Assembly (NCBI GenBank): GCA_051651625.1
Contig: JBOFSQ010000084.1
Coordinates: forward strand, 1 to 11,577
Direction of reading: 5' to 3'
Length of the DNA stretch: 11,577 nucleotides
From: JBOFSQ01 sp051651625
Lineage (GTDB): Bacteria > Planctomycetota > Planctomycetia > Pirellulales > Thermoguttaceae
The first letter of the stretch is position 1. Every line of letters starts with the position of its first letter. The notes below the pieces were generated by a model that had not been told where the DNA came from, searched no databases, and saw nothing but the letters and a program-made list of their open reading frames with translations. Position numbers and translations under genes: made by a program. Positions 1-6,979 of the stretch are shown one piece after another.

Positions 1-82
1 GGAAAAAACCGCGACGCAGGAAAACACGACACTTGCGTCAATGCCGCGCACGGTAGAACAAGACCAAAAAGGCCCACACGTC

Positions 83-132
83 CCAACGGGGCTGCAAGAG
101 CTTAGCCGTGGGTGAGCGAAGCGAACCCACGG
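83..132. repeat. GC-rich repeat fragment and 8-bp inverted repeat
   Basis: Positions 83-92 read CCAACGGGGC followed by TGCAAGAG, a partial match to CCAACGGGGCGCAAGA in the larger inverted repeat at 156-194. Next, CCGTGGGT (106-113) and ACCCACGG (125-132) form perfect 8-bp arms around an 11-nt loop, GAGCGAAGCGA. There is no coding potential here. Palindromic, GC-rich intergenic sequences of this look are usually dispersed REP-like repeats; that label is an inference because only one local cluster is visible. Confidence 0.55.
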
Positions 133-155
133 TACGGAAGCCGCAAAAATTATCA

Positions 156-194
156 GCCCCAACGGGGCGCAAGATTCTTACGCCCCGTTGGGGC
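156..194. repeat. Perfect 14-bp inverted repeat, REP-like
   Basis: GCCCCAACGGGGCG (156-169) and its exact reverse complement (181-194) flank an 11-nt loop. Each arm is also nearly self-palindromic (GCCCC-AAC-GGGGC), so one long or two short hairpins could form. It starts about 60 bases after the stop of the minus-strand propeller gene and could stall transcription. It has no U-rich run after the stem on the minus strand, so it is not a classic intrinsic terminator. The rest of 1-252 shows no gene. Confidence 0.65.
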
Positions 195-252
195 GAAAAC
201 TCCGTAAACAAATGCTCGCGTGCAAAAACCCTTTACTACCCACGGGCGGCTT

Positions 253-1722
253 CTATTTACTCTTCACATCGAGGCACTTGAAAAACTTTTGGTCTCGGAG
301 GTGGAGTTCACCGTCGGCGACCGCCATCGGTGCCCAGCAGCCGTGGTCGTCGAGAACTTGCACGCTGCCGAGCGGAACGTAGGCCGACGTTGTTGCTTGG
401 CAAATCGTGAGAAGGCCGTCGTCGTCGAGGAGCCAAAACTTCCCGTCCGCAAGAACGAACGGCCCGCCGCCAAACCGCGCCGGATTACTCGCCCAAACAA
501 CTTTGCCGTCAAGCGTCAAACAAACAAACGCCTTGTCACGCTGACGAACTCCAAAGAGATGATTCTCCCAAAGAATCGGCGTCTGCTGCTCCGCTCCGAA
601 CGTCGCGTCTTTGAGACGGAACAACGTTTTCGCCGTGTATGGCATTGCCGCCGCGTCGCTGCGAACAATTTGCATCATCACCGAACCGCTCTGATAACCG
701 CCGCAAAAAAACACGCGATTGTCTGGACAGACGACCGGCGATGGACACGTTGCGATCTCGATTTGCCAGTCGTTCGTTGACCAAAGCATCTCGCCGCTCG
801 CACCATCGACGCCAACAACGCCGCCCTTGCCGCAGTAAACGAACGTCGCTTTGCCGTCGAGTTCCATCGGGACGATTGAGACGTGCGTCTGCATCCAGCC
901 TTGCGGATTCGGCGTTCGCCAGAGTTCGCGTCCTGTTTCGCAGTCGATTGCCATCATCAAAACGTCGCGTCCGCCGACGGCGAGAATAAGCGTCTCGCGT
1001 CCGTCGGCGATCCGTTTGTCGCTCACGATTATCGGACACTGCGAAGCGTACCACTCCGGTTCGGGCGCACCGAAGTCGTGTTTGAGATCGATGAACCAGC
1101 GTTCGGCACCAGTCTTCGCATCGACGCACGAGACGTACATCTTCGGACTGATCGCAACGCAATTCGTTTCGGTGACAGCGGGGATCGTCCGCGACATTCC
1201 GTGATTCTTTTTGATCTTGACCGGATAAGTGTACCGCCAGATTTCGCGGCCATCGTCGCGCGACAAAGAACGCAGCGCGTCGCTGGTTGTGGCTTCGTCG
1301 TAGTCGAGAATGTAGACGCAACCGTTTTTGACGGCGGCACCGGCGTACCCTTCACCGAGCGCACGTCCCCAACGAGTCGGCGGCGGAGTGTTGAGTACGT
1401 TGAGAAGCGGTTCGGTGCCAGCGTAAATCGCGTTGCGTGTGTCGCCGCGAAACGCCGACCAACTTCCGAGAAGCGTCGTCGATGCAACGCCGTCGCCAGC
1501 AATCGTTTTGCGTTCTGGAAGCGTGTACGGACCGAGCGACGCAAGCGATTCGCTGACGGTCTGCGGAATCCGTTTCACCATACGGACAAACCGGTACGGA
1601 TGCCACCCGAAGACGAGCACCGCCACCGTCATCGCAACAATGCCCGCGACAAACACCGCGCCCAATGCTAACATTAGTGCAGTCGAAATCCGAACAATCG
1701 TTGAGGCTGAAAGACGTGACAT
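253..1722 (-). CDS. Membrane-anchored PQQ-like beta-propeller protein
   Basis: This 489-aa protein has an N-terminal hydrophobic segment at about residues 11-39 (uncleaved anchor or long signal), then an extracytoplasmic beta-propeller. The repeats show the PQQ-propeller blade signature of a D-x-x-x-G turn followed by W: RDDGREIW (155-162), DAKTGAERW (201-209), DCETGRELW (260-268) and DGASGEMLW (306-314). SWSAFRGDTRN (87-97) resembles the W-x-x-F-R-G entry motif common in such proteins. Family knowledge: these relatives of quinoprotein dehydrogenases and BamB often lack cofactor-binding residues and act as scaffolds or sensors, so no enzymatic reaction is claimed. The ATG at 1722 has no Shine-Dalgarno site. 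It lies 125 bases after the helicase stop in the same direction, separated by repeats, so co-transcription is uncertain. Its substrate or partner cannot be inferred from the neighbours. Confidence 0.85.
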   Translation of the reverse strand: MSRLSASTIVRISTALMLALGAVFVAGIVAMTVAVLVFGWHPYRFVRMVKRIPQTVSESLASLGPYTLPERKTIAGDGVASTTLLGSWSAFRGDTRNAIYAGTEPLLNVLNTPPPTRWGRALGEGYAGAAVKNGCVYILDYDEATTSDALRSLSRDDGREIWRYTYPVKIKKNHGMSRTIPAVTETNCVAISPKMYVSCVDAKTGAERWFIDLKHDFGAPEPEWYASQCPIIVSDKRIADGRETLILAVGGRDVLMMAIDCETGRELWRTPNPQGWMQTHVSIVPMELDGKATFVYCGKGGVVGVDGASGEMLWSTNDWQIEIATCPSPVVCPDNRVFFCGGYQSGSVMMQIVRSDAAAMPYTAKTLFRLKDATFGAEQQTPILWENHLFGVRQRDKAFVCLTLDGKVVWASNPARFGGGPFVLADGKFWLLDDDGLLTICQATTSAYVPLGSVQVLDDHGCWAPMAVADGELHLRDQKFFKCLDVKSK

Positions 1723-1757
1723 TTGTGTTGAGGTTTCTTGGAGAAAGTTTTTGTTGA

Positions 1758-1793
1758 GCGTTCACGGATTGTTGTACTATTTGTGGTGAACGC
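1758..1793. promoter_or_regulatory. Inverted repeat upstream of the propeller gene
   Basis: GCGTTCAC (1758-1765) and GTGAACGC (1786-1793) are perfect 8-bp arms separated by 20 nt. They lie 36-71 bases upstream of the propeller-gene ATG. The right arm overlaps a second small palindrome, GAACGC-G-GCGTTC (1788-1800). The position would suit an operator, but I found no convincing -35/-10 pair here. The function is an inference. Confidence 0.35.
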
Positions 1794-1797
1794 GGCG

Positions 1798-1859
1798 TTC
1801 TGATTCGGGCACTCGCTTACGCTTCGTGTTCCGATTTGGTCACTCGCTTACGCTTCGTG
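1798..1859. repeat. Two tandem 31-bp units of a dispersed 19-bp repeat
   Basis: Two 31-bp units (1798-1828 and 1829-1859) lie head to tail. Each ends in an identical 19-mer, CACTCGCTTACGCTTCGTG (1810-1828 and 1841-1859). The first 12 bases differ at only three positions, and CTCTGAT (1860-1866) looks like the start of a degraded third unit. On the minus strand the core reads CACGAAGCGTAAGCGAGTG. The same core occurs at 4154-4172, and with one mismatch at 6868-6886. The second unit overlaps the 3' end of the helicase gene and provides its TAA stop. Confidence 0.8.
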
Positions 1860-4115
1860 CTCTGATGTGCTGTGCTCTTTCGCTTCTTCTGCTAGTTGCT
1901 TGGCTCGTTCTAGCGTCTCGGACGTGCTCACCGGATCGATTTCGCGGCAACAAGAAATTAGTGCGTCGCCAAACAGTTCAACGTCACTCCACCAGACGCC
2001 AAACGCCTGAAACTCCGCCACGAGCAAGATCAACCGCAACAAGTGGCGAAACACTATCCCCTCCTGTTTTTGAAGCGAACGACTCGTGATATATTTGTCG
2101 AAGTCACCGTGGAAATCGAGAACAAGTTCACCCGCCGACCAGACCGGAACAACAGTCTGCATCGTCTCCGATGGATAACGGTACAAAAACAACCTCGCAA
2201 GTTTTTCCGCAAACTTGAGAACGAAAACTCGCTCCTCGGCGTAACCGCCAAAGTGTCGCCGATCTTCTCGCTCCTCTTCAACTTCTTCGTCGGTTTTCTC
2301 AACGAGTTCCTCAATACTCGCAAGTCCAAACTCAAGAAGCATCGCATCGAGTCGTTCCGTCGCAAGTTTCCCCGGCGGCATGTATTTTTGATTCGGAACG
2401 CGAACAAATCGCGCCACCGTCGTCGGCATTTCGAGAACCGCTTCGAGTGCCTGAATGCGTTCGGCGGTGTCGGCGTCTTCGAGTTCCGTCGCCAAAAACA
2501 GACCGACAAGCGGCGGCACCCCACGCCACGAAAGAAGCGAATCAAGTCGCGGAAGCGGACGAACCGCAACGATTTCACGCACCGTCGCCAGTTCATCTGG
2601 CTGCGGATTCTCGACGGGCACGTCACGAAAATCGAGTTCGACAAACCGTCCATCGCCGAGAGTATTCAGCATCGCTTCGAGACGTTCGCGTCCTTCTTTG
2701 AGACGTTCTTGCCCCATAAGTCGCGTCGCAACGAGGTGACGAAGTGCGGTTATGTCGGTGGCGTCTTTGATCGTGTGAACGAGAAAACGCCACGGGATTT
2801 CGTTGCGGCTGGCGAGTCGCGCCGGCGGAAGTTGCGTCAGTTGCGTGAACTGCTGCTCCGACCAGTATTGCTCGGTCTGCCTTCGCGTCGGCATTTTCTT
2901 TTTGAGTTTTTTCTTCGCCTCGCGGAGTTTTGGGTCTTTCACGTCGTCGGGGATTTGGTCGTACTTTTCTCGCCATCGCGCGATTTTCACGTCGTCTTCG
3001 TGGGCGAGTGCGATGACAAAACCGTGCGTGTCGAACTGCGGTCGCCCCGCACGCCCGAAGATTTGGTGCGCCGAACTCGACTCGATCACCTTCATCTCCC
3101 CCGGTTTCCCTTTCAAAATCGTTGGCATCACGACCGAACGCGCAGGCAGATTAATTCCCGCCGCGAGTGTTTCCGTACACACACAAACCGAGAGAAGTTT
3201 TTGCTGAAACAATCGTTCGACGATGCGGCGATATTTTGAGAGAACTCCCGCGTGGTGAATCCCGACGCCGCGAAGGAGAAGCTGTTTGAGTTTCGGTGCT
3301 GCGCCGTGTGACCAGTCGTGCTGATCGAGAATCGCGGCGATCTCTTTTTGCGTCGCCGATTCAACGAGATCGCGTCCGCGAATTTGGTCGGCGACGTTCC
3401 AGCACTCGTCGCGGTTGAAACAGAAGACGAGTGCGGGCGTTAGGTCTTGAGCGACCATCTCTTCGAGTTGTTCGGTGAGCAGCATGTCGCCGACCCAGCG
3501 GTAAGTGAGCGGGACTTTTCGCTCCGTCGATTGAATGAGTTTTAGTTTTCGCTGTTTCGTTTCGCGGAGCCACGCGACGACATCGTAAGCGTTCCCGACA
3601 GTCGCAGAGATCAGTAGCGTGCGGATGTGTGGCGGAAGGAGTTCGAGCGTGAACTCCCAAACGATTCCGCGTTCGGGGTCGCTGAAGTTGTGAAACTCGT
3701 CGATGACGATGGTCGTAACGTCAGCGAAGTCAAACTTCGCCAGCAGACGATTGAACAAGATTTCTGCGACGACGACGAGAACCGGTGCAGACTCGTTTTC
3801 GCGGCGATTTCCGGTGATGAGACCGACGTGTTCGCGTGAAAATCCCCAGCGTTCGGCGGCGTCTTGGACTTCGCGGTATTTCTGTTCGGTCAGCGCGATC
3901 AGCGGCGTGGTGTAGTACGCGCGTTTGCCGGTGTTGAGAGCTTCGTAGAGTCCGGCCTCGGCGATGAGAGTTTTCCCCATCCCCGTCGGCGCGGTGACGA
4001 AAACGCCCTGCTCGCTCTCAAACCACGCCAGAATCGCTTCCTCCTGAAACGGATACGGCGGAAACGGGAGCGAGTCGAGGTATGCAAAGGCGAGGTCTTC
4101 TCGTGTGGGACTCAA
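1848..4115 (-). CDS. Ski2-like superfamily II DEAD/DEAH-box helicase
   Basis: A 755-aa nucleic-acid-dependent ATPase of superfamily II. Visible motifs in order: PYPFQEEAI (20-28, Q-like), Walker A APTGMGKT (42-49), TTPLIAL (69-75, Ia), DEFH (139-142, motif II), SAT (170-172, III), VGIHHAG (284-290), TETLAAGINLPA (314-325, V) and QIFGRAGRP (351-359, VI). The HHAG, AAGINLPA and FGRAGR set is typical of the Ski2/Mtr4/Hel308 group, which unwinds RNA or DNA 3' to 5'. A basic stretch follows at about 400-415, and the C-terminal 300 residues match no domain I can name. The only possible start in frame after the upstream TAA is a TTG at 4115, without a Shine-Dalgarno site. The C-terminus ends in SEHEA, encoded by an intergenic repeat. 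RNA processing or DNA repair are both possible. No nuclease or methylase neighbour suggests a defence role. Confidence 0.88.
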   Translation of the reverse strand: MSPTREDLAFAYLDSLPFPPYPFQEEAILAWFESEQGVFVTAPTGMGKTLIAEAGLYEALNTGKRAYYTTPLIALTEQKYREVQDAAERWGFSREHVGLITGNRRENESAPVLVVVAEILFNRLLAKFDFADVTTIVIDEFHNFSDPERGIVWEFTLELLPPHIRTLLISATVGNAYDVVAWLRETKQRKLKLIQSTERKVPLTYRWVGDMLLTEQLEEMVAQDLTPALVFCFNRDECWNVADQIRGRDLVESATQKEIAAILDQHDWSHGAAPKLKQLLLRGVGIHHAGVLSKYRRIVERLFQQKLLSVCVCTETLAAGINLPARSVVMPTILKGKPGEMKVIESSSAHQIFGRAGRPQFDTHGFVIALAHEDDVKIARWREKYDQIPDDVKDPKLREAKKKLKKKMPTRRQTEQYWSEQQFTQLTQLPPARLASRNEIPWRFLVHTIKDATDITALRHLVATRLMGQERLKEGRERLEAMLNTLGDGRFVELDFRDVPVENPQPDELATVREIVAVRPLPRLDSLLSWRGVPPLVGLFLATELEDADTAERIQALEAVLEMPTTVARFVRVPNQKYMPPGKLATERLDAMLLEFGLASIEELVEKTDEEVEEEREDRRHFGGYAEERVFVLKFAEKLARLFLYRYPSETMQTVVPVWSAGELVLDFHGDFDKYITSRSLQKQEGIVFRHLLRLILLVAEFQAFGVWWSDVELFGDALISCCREIDPVSTSETLERAKQLAEEAKEHSTSEHEA

Positions 4116-4153
4116 TGTTTGTACGGTGTTGGTGGTTTAGCGGGCAATAAGAA

Positions 4154-4172
4154 CACGAAGCGTAAGCGAGTG
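4154..4172. repeat. Dispersed 19-bp repeat, copy 3
   Basis: CACGAAGCGTAAGCGAGTG is read on the plus strand, an exact match to the reverse complement of the tandem copies at 1810-1828 and 1841-1859. It lies between the helicase start and a strong hairpin (4180-4209), in a 102-bp intergenic gap. Confidence 0.8.
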
Positions 4173-4179
4173 CCCAATG

Positions 4180-4209
4180 GCGAGCGGCGGCATCACTGCC
4201 GCCGCTCGC
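4180..4209 (-). terminator. Perfect 12-bp hairpin after the membrane-protein gene
   Basis: GCGAGCGGCGGC (4180-4191) and GCCGCCGCTCGC (4198-4209) pair perfectly around a 6-nt loop, ATCACT. The hairpin starts 9 bases beyond the stop of the minus-strand gene 4218-5006, the usual place for a terminator. No U-tract follows on the minus strand, so termination would have to be hairpin-dependent or Rho-assisted. The plus strand has TCTTTT shortly after the stem, but no plus-strand gene precedes it. Confidence 0.5.
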
Positions 4210-4217
4210 GGGTCTTT

Positions 4218-5006
4218 TCAAAACACATGAATGAACGGTGGAGTTTTGGCGTTGATGTCGATGGTTTTGAGGTAGAAACGCGACTTGCCGATCACCTCTT
4301 CGGGTGCGTGGAAGTATTGACGCAATGTGTTAATATCCGACGCCTCGATTGCGGCGTTTGCGTCGCGTTCGCTTCCGGCGGAGATCGCCAGCATGAGGTA
4401 ACTCTGCGGGGCCGGAATTTCGAGCGTGAAAGTACCGTCGCTCTTTGTTCGCGTTGCGATTCCGCCAAGTTCGATGATTTGCGTGAACGGTTCGTTCGCT
4501 TCGCTCGCTCGCATCGGCGAACCCGGATACGCACGATTCGGAATCAGTATCACGCGGGCGTTTGCATCGCCGCGAACGTCCGGCGGCGACGTTGCAAGGC
4601 GTCCCCAAAACGAGATCGCTCCGTTCTCTGCTACATTTGTTGTGACGCCCGCAGCGTCGCGGCGGTCGGGTCGCGTCACTGACGCAAACCAAACTCCGAC
4701 AATAACGCCGGTCATAAGCGTCAGCAACGCCACTCCAGCGAGCGGGATGTGAAATCGCGGTTCGATAAACATCGTCCGAAGACTTGCGACGAGCGAGTCG
4801 TCAACTTGTCCTGCGTCTTCAGGCGATTCGTTTTTCGGCGGGCGAACGACGTGACTCGGTGCCAGCGGCGGTATCGCGGCGCGAAAGACGCCGGAGTCTT
4901 CGAGAATCGACGTGACATCCCGCCGCGCCGTAATCACCGGCGGCTTGTCGCTGTCGCTGACTGCACCGCAATTTGGAACTGGTGGTGGTGGAGGTGTGTG
5001 TGTCAT
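4218..5006 (-). CDS. Single-pass membrane protein of unknown function
   Basis: The 262-aa product has a Pro-rich, probably disordered cytoplasmic N-terminus (MTHTPPPPPVPN), then one hydrophobic segment at about 87-110, then an external region of about 150 residues. That region contains ISFWGRLATSPPDVRGDANARV from 131 and TKSDGTFTLEIPAPQ (187-201). This resembles a carboxypeptidase-regulatory-like beta-sandwich fold (G...DA.A.V and T.SDGTF.L), but the match is by eye. The ATG (5006-5004) overlaps the TGA of the upstream lyase gene (5005-5003) in an ATGA arrangement, which argues for translational coupling and one transcript. An in-frame ATG 47 codons further upstream lies deep inside the lyase gene and would add an Arg-rich sequence without matching character, so I reject it. 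No function can be assigned; co-expression with a secreted lyase suggests a cell-envelope role. Confidence 0.75.
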   Translation of the reverse strand: MTHTPPPPPVPNCGAVSDSDKPPVITARRDVTSILEDSGVFRAAIPPLAPSHVVRPPKNESPEDAGQVDDSLVASLRTMFIEPRFHIPLAGVALLTLMTGVIVGVWFASVTRPDRRDAAGVTTNVAENGAISFWGRLATSPPDVRGDANARVILIPNRAYPGSPMRASEANEPFTQIIELGGIATRTKSDGTFTLEIPAPQSYLMLAISAGSERDANAAIEASDINTLRQYFHAPEEVIGKSRFYLKTIDINAKTPPFIHVF

Positions 5007-6835
5007 TGTTCTTTGGTCTGCGGCCTCATCGTTACGCGAAAACTCACTTTGCCGTCTTTTGACGGCGTTACTTCGGCGGCGAGAATCGAAAACCCTTCGT
5101 TCTGCTTTTCGTTCGGTGTTGGCGGTTGCGGCGTGACGATGCTCCACGTCGCCGCGTTTGGTGAATCGAGTTCAACAATCAGCGTCTTGCCGTTTTGCGT
5201 GAGAGTCGCACGATTCCCGTCGATCTTGACCTTCGCCGCCGTCATCATTGACCAGCGAACGTCTCCTGTCACGCCGCTCAATTCGTCTTCGACGATGAAC
5301 GTCTTGTCGCGGAATAGCGTCACCGTGCGGACAACTTTTTCGGCCTGCGACTCGTAAGCCTGCGTGATGTCGGCACGACACTTCGCAACGACATCACCCG
5401 AACCGGCAATCATCTCCGCAATTTTGCAATCGGCGTTTTGATTTTGGAGCGCGCCGGCGATGGTGAGAGTGTTGTGACTGCGGTTGTTGAGGCGGAAGTA
5501 ACTCCAACGCTGTTTGCCGAAATATCCGGGCATATTGTAGTCGTCTGGCCCCAAGTCTACCGCCCAGCGAACGCCGTTCGCGTCGTAGACGAACGAGCCG
5601 ATGTCGAGGTGTCCGTGGTTGGCGCGGTTGTTTCCGCCTTTGAAACCGACGAACGCGGCGTTCGGATCGTTCCACGCGGTTCGCATTGTCATAATGTCTT
5701 GTACGCCGCGAAACACTTTAGCGACTGGTGTTGTAGCGAAGTCTTCGGGTGTTCCGGCGGGCGTGTACCAAATCGCGTGAAACACGGCGAGGCGTCCGGC
5801 GGTGTAACGTCCGCGCCGCGCGAGAAACTCGCGGAGCCAAACCGCGTAATCGGGACGTTTATACCACGTTGCAAGCGCGAACATCATCGGCGACCCTTCA
5901 ACGCCGTCGCCGCCATCGGCGTAGTTGTACGCCCGTTCGAGCGGGCCGACGATGCTCATCACATAGTCGCCGGTCGTGTTCATTCCGGGTTTGGCGAGTA
6001 GTTCTTGCAGCGGCGCGAAACTTTTTTCGCCCGAAACGTCAAACACGTCGCCGAGTGCGCGGAGCATCAGTCCCGTGAACGACGCGCCATAATTCCAGTA
6101 TCCCGGCCCTTCGGGGTATGCGCCGTCGGGGTTGTACGCGGTCAGTCCGCCCGGCAGACTTTTGATGGCGGCGTTGACGATTTCGCCCGCCAGATCGGCT
6201 TCGTCTTCGGCGATGGCGAGTGCGGCGATGGTCATACCCGCGTTGCAGACTTCGTTCCAGTTGTTGTTCCCCGCGACCCACCAAGTTTTTGTGTGATAGA
6301 GCGGCTGCGACGGTTTGAGTGCGTGCTTGACGAGTGCGGAGCGAATCTCGTCGCGCGTTTCGGATGGGAGAAAATCGTAGAGCCAGTCGTAACCGATGGC
6401 GACGGCGGTTGCCATTTCGGCGGTGTCGAGAAAGTGCGACGGATTCCAGTCTTTGAACCGGCAGACGGCGAGCATTTCTTCGACGGCTTTTTCGGCGTAA
6501 CTCTGTTCGCCGGTCATTCTGTAGGCGAATGCGAGAGTCGTTGTCCGTTCGAGCGAGCGACGGCTTTGACCGAGGAGACGTTTTCCGTCGGGGATTTTGT
6601 AGTCGGTGACGGGTTCGTTTTTGGCGCGGTCGGCTTTTGCAACGAGTTCGTCAACGAGTTTTGCAAGAAACGGGTCGTTTGCTCGTTGCGACTTGATTTC
6701 GAGTTCGCGTTTTGGGGTGAGAAAGAGTCGCGGGTGCGGTGGCAGTTTTTCGGGGAGCCGCACATCGTCCGCCGCCACCGCCACCAAACAAGACGCAAGA
6801 ACGTAGACGACAAATGCGGCAACAAAACGTGACAT
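5003..6835 (-). CDS. Secreted heparinase II/III-family polysaccharide lyase-like protein
   Basis: The 610-aa protein has a signal peptide (about residues 1-22, cleavage likely after AVAA). LASC at 13-16 could also be read as a lipobox, but the hydrophobic LVAVAA after it makes signal peptidase I more likely. PPHPRLFLTPKRE (32-44) is the usual entry motif of the alpha-helical toroid domain. NNNWNEVCNAG (190-200) and YPEGPGYWNYG (240-250) fall where family members carry active-site Asn/His and Tyr. NRANHGHLDIGSF (403-415) and RSHNTLTI (452-459) mark the beta-sandwich heparinase II/III domain with its conserved His residues. Family knowledge: such lyases cleave uronic-acid polysaccharides such as heparin, heparan sulphate and alginate by beta-elimination. 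The substrate here cannot be read from sequence. The ATG at 6835 lacks a Shine-Dalgarno site. A good sigma70-like promoter lies upstream, giving a leader of about 85 nt. Confidence 0.87.
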   Translation of the reverse strand: MSRFVAAFVVYVLASCLVAVAADDVRLPEKLPPHPRLFLTPKRELEIKSQRANDPFLAKLVDELVAKADRAKNEPVTDYKIPDGKRLLGQSRRSLERTTTLAFAYRMTGEQSYAEKAVEEMLAVCRFKDWNPSHFLDTAEMATAVAIGYDWLYDFLPSETRDEIRSALVKHALKPSQPLYHTKTWWVAGNNNWNEVCNAGMTIAALAIAEDEADLAGEIVNAAIKSLPGGLTAYNPDGAYPEGPGYWNYGASFTGLMLRALGDVFDVSGEKSFAPLQELLAKPGMNTTGDYVMSIVGPLERAYNYADGGDGVEGSPMMFALATWYKRPDYAVWLREFLARRGRYTAGRLAVFHAIWYTPAGTPEDFATTPVAKVFRGVQDIMTMRTAWNDPNAAFVGFKGGNNRANHGHLDIGSFVYDANGVRWAVDLGPDDYNMPGYFGKQRWSYFRLNNRSHNTLTIAGALQNQNADCKIAEMIAGSGDVVAKCRADITQAYESQAEKVVRTVTLFRDKTFIVEDELSGVTGDVRWSMMTAAKVKIDGNRATLTQNGKTLIVELDSPNAATWSIVTPQPPTPNEKQNEGFSILAAEVTPSKDGKVSFRVTMRPQTKEQ

Positions 6836-6867
6836 AGGAGAGGCGAGGGTTAGATGACGAATCGGAG

Positions 6868-6886
6868 CACAAAGCGTAAGCGAGTG
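6868..6886. repeat. Dispersed 19-bp repeat, copy 4 (one mismatch)
   Basis: CACAAAGCGTAAGCGAGTG differs from the core by one base (G to A at position 4). The preceding AATCGGAG also resembles the flank of the tandem units. The copy lies between the predicted promoter and the start codon of the lyase gene, so it should be transcribed in that gene's 5' leader. Confidence 0.7.
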
Positions 6887-6926
6887 GTTTGTCGGCGAGA
6901 AAATTGCGCAAGCCTGACTGCCGCAG

Positions 6927-6954
6927 AGTATATTTTGTGCTGCGTGTGCGTCAA
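6927..6954 (-). promoter_or_regulatory. Sigma70-like promoter of the lyase operon
   Basis: On the minus strand, TTGACG (6954-6949) and TATACT (6932-6927) are 16 bases apart, five of six matches to consensus in each box. The expected transcript start is near 6920, about 85 bases upstream of the lyase ATG. The promoter sits 25 bases past the integrase stop, in the chromosomal flank. Confidence 0.65.
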
Positions 6955-6979
6955 GTGGAGTTCGCGTTGTTTTTTGGAC

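Noticed and set aside
1798..1866. The tandem 31-bp units as a possible CRISPR array
   Set aside because: The units are directly adjacent with no unique spacers, there are only two of them, and no cas gene is near.
2043..3239. A long plus-strand open frame (398 codons) opposite the helicase
   Set aside because: The product is Arg-rich and of low complexity, as expected from the antisense strand of a real gene. The minus-strand frame has complete helicase motifs. The same reasoning removes the plus-strand frames at 220-780, 883-1671, 3864-4682 and 6005-6832.
1848..4115. The helicase as part of an antiviral defence system
   Set aside because: Defence helicases normally come with nuclease, methylase or other partners. 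Here the neighbours are an unrelated propeller protein and a membrane protein, and the gene is outside the mobile element.
4180..4209. The strong hairpin as a classic intrinsic terminator
   Set aside because: It lacks a U-tract on the minus strand, where the gene is. I list it as terminator-like at moderate confidence only.
5007..5147. 47-codon N-terminal extension of the membrane protein
   Set aside because: It would overlap the lyase gene by 145 bases and add an Arg-rich sequence. The ATGA junction at 5003-5006 is the better start.
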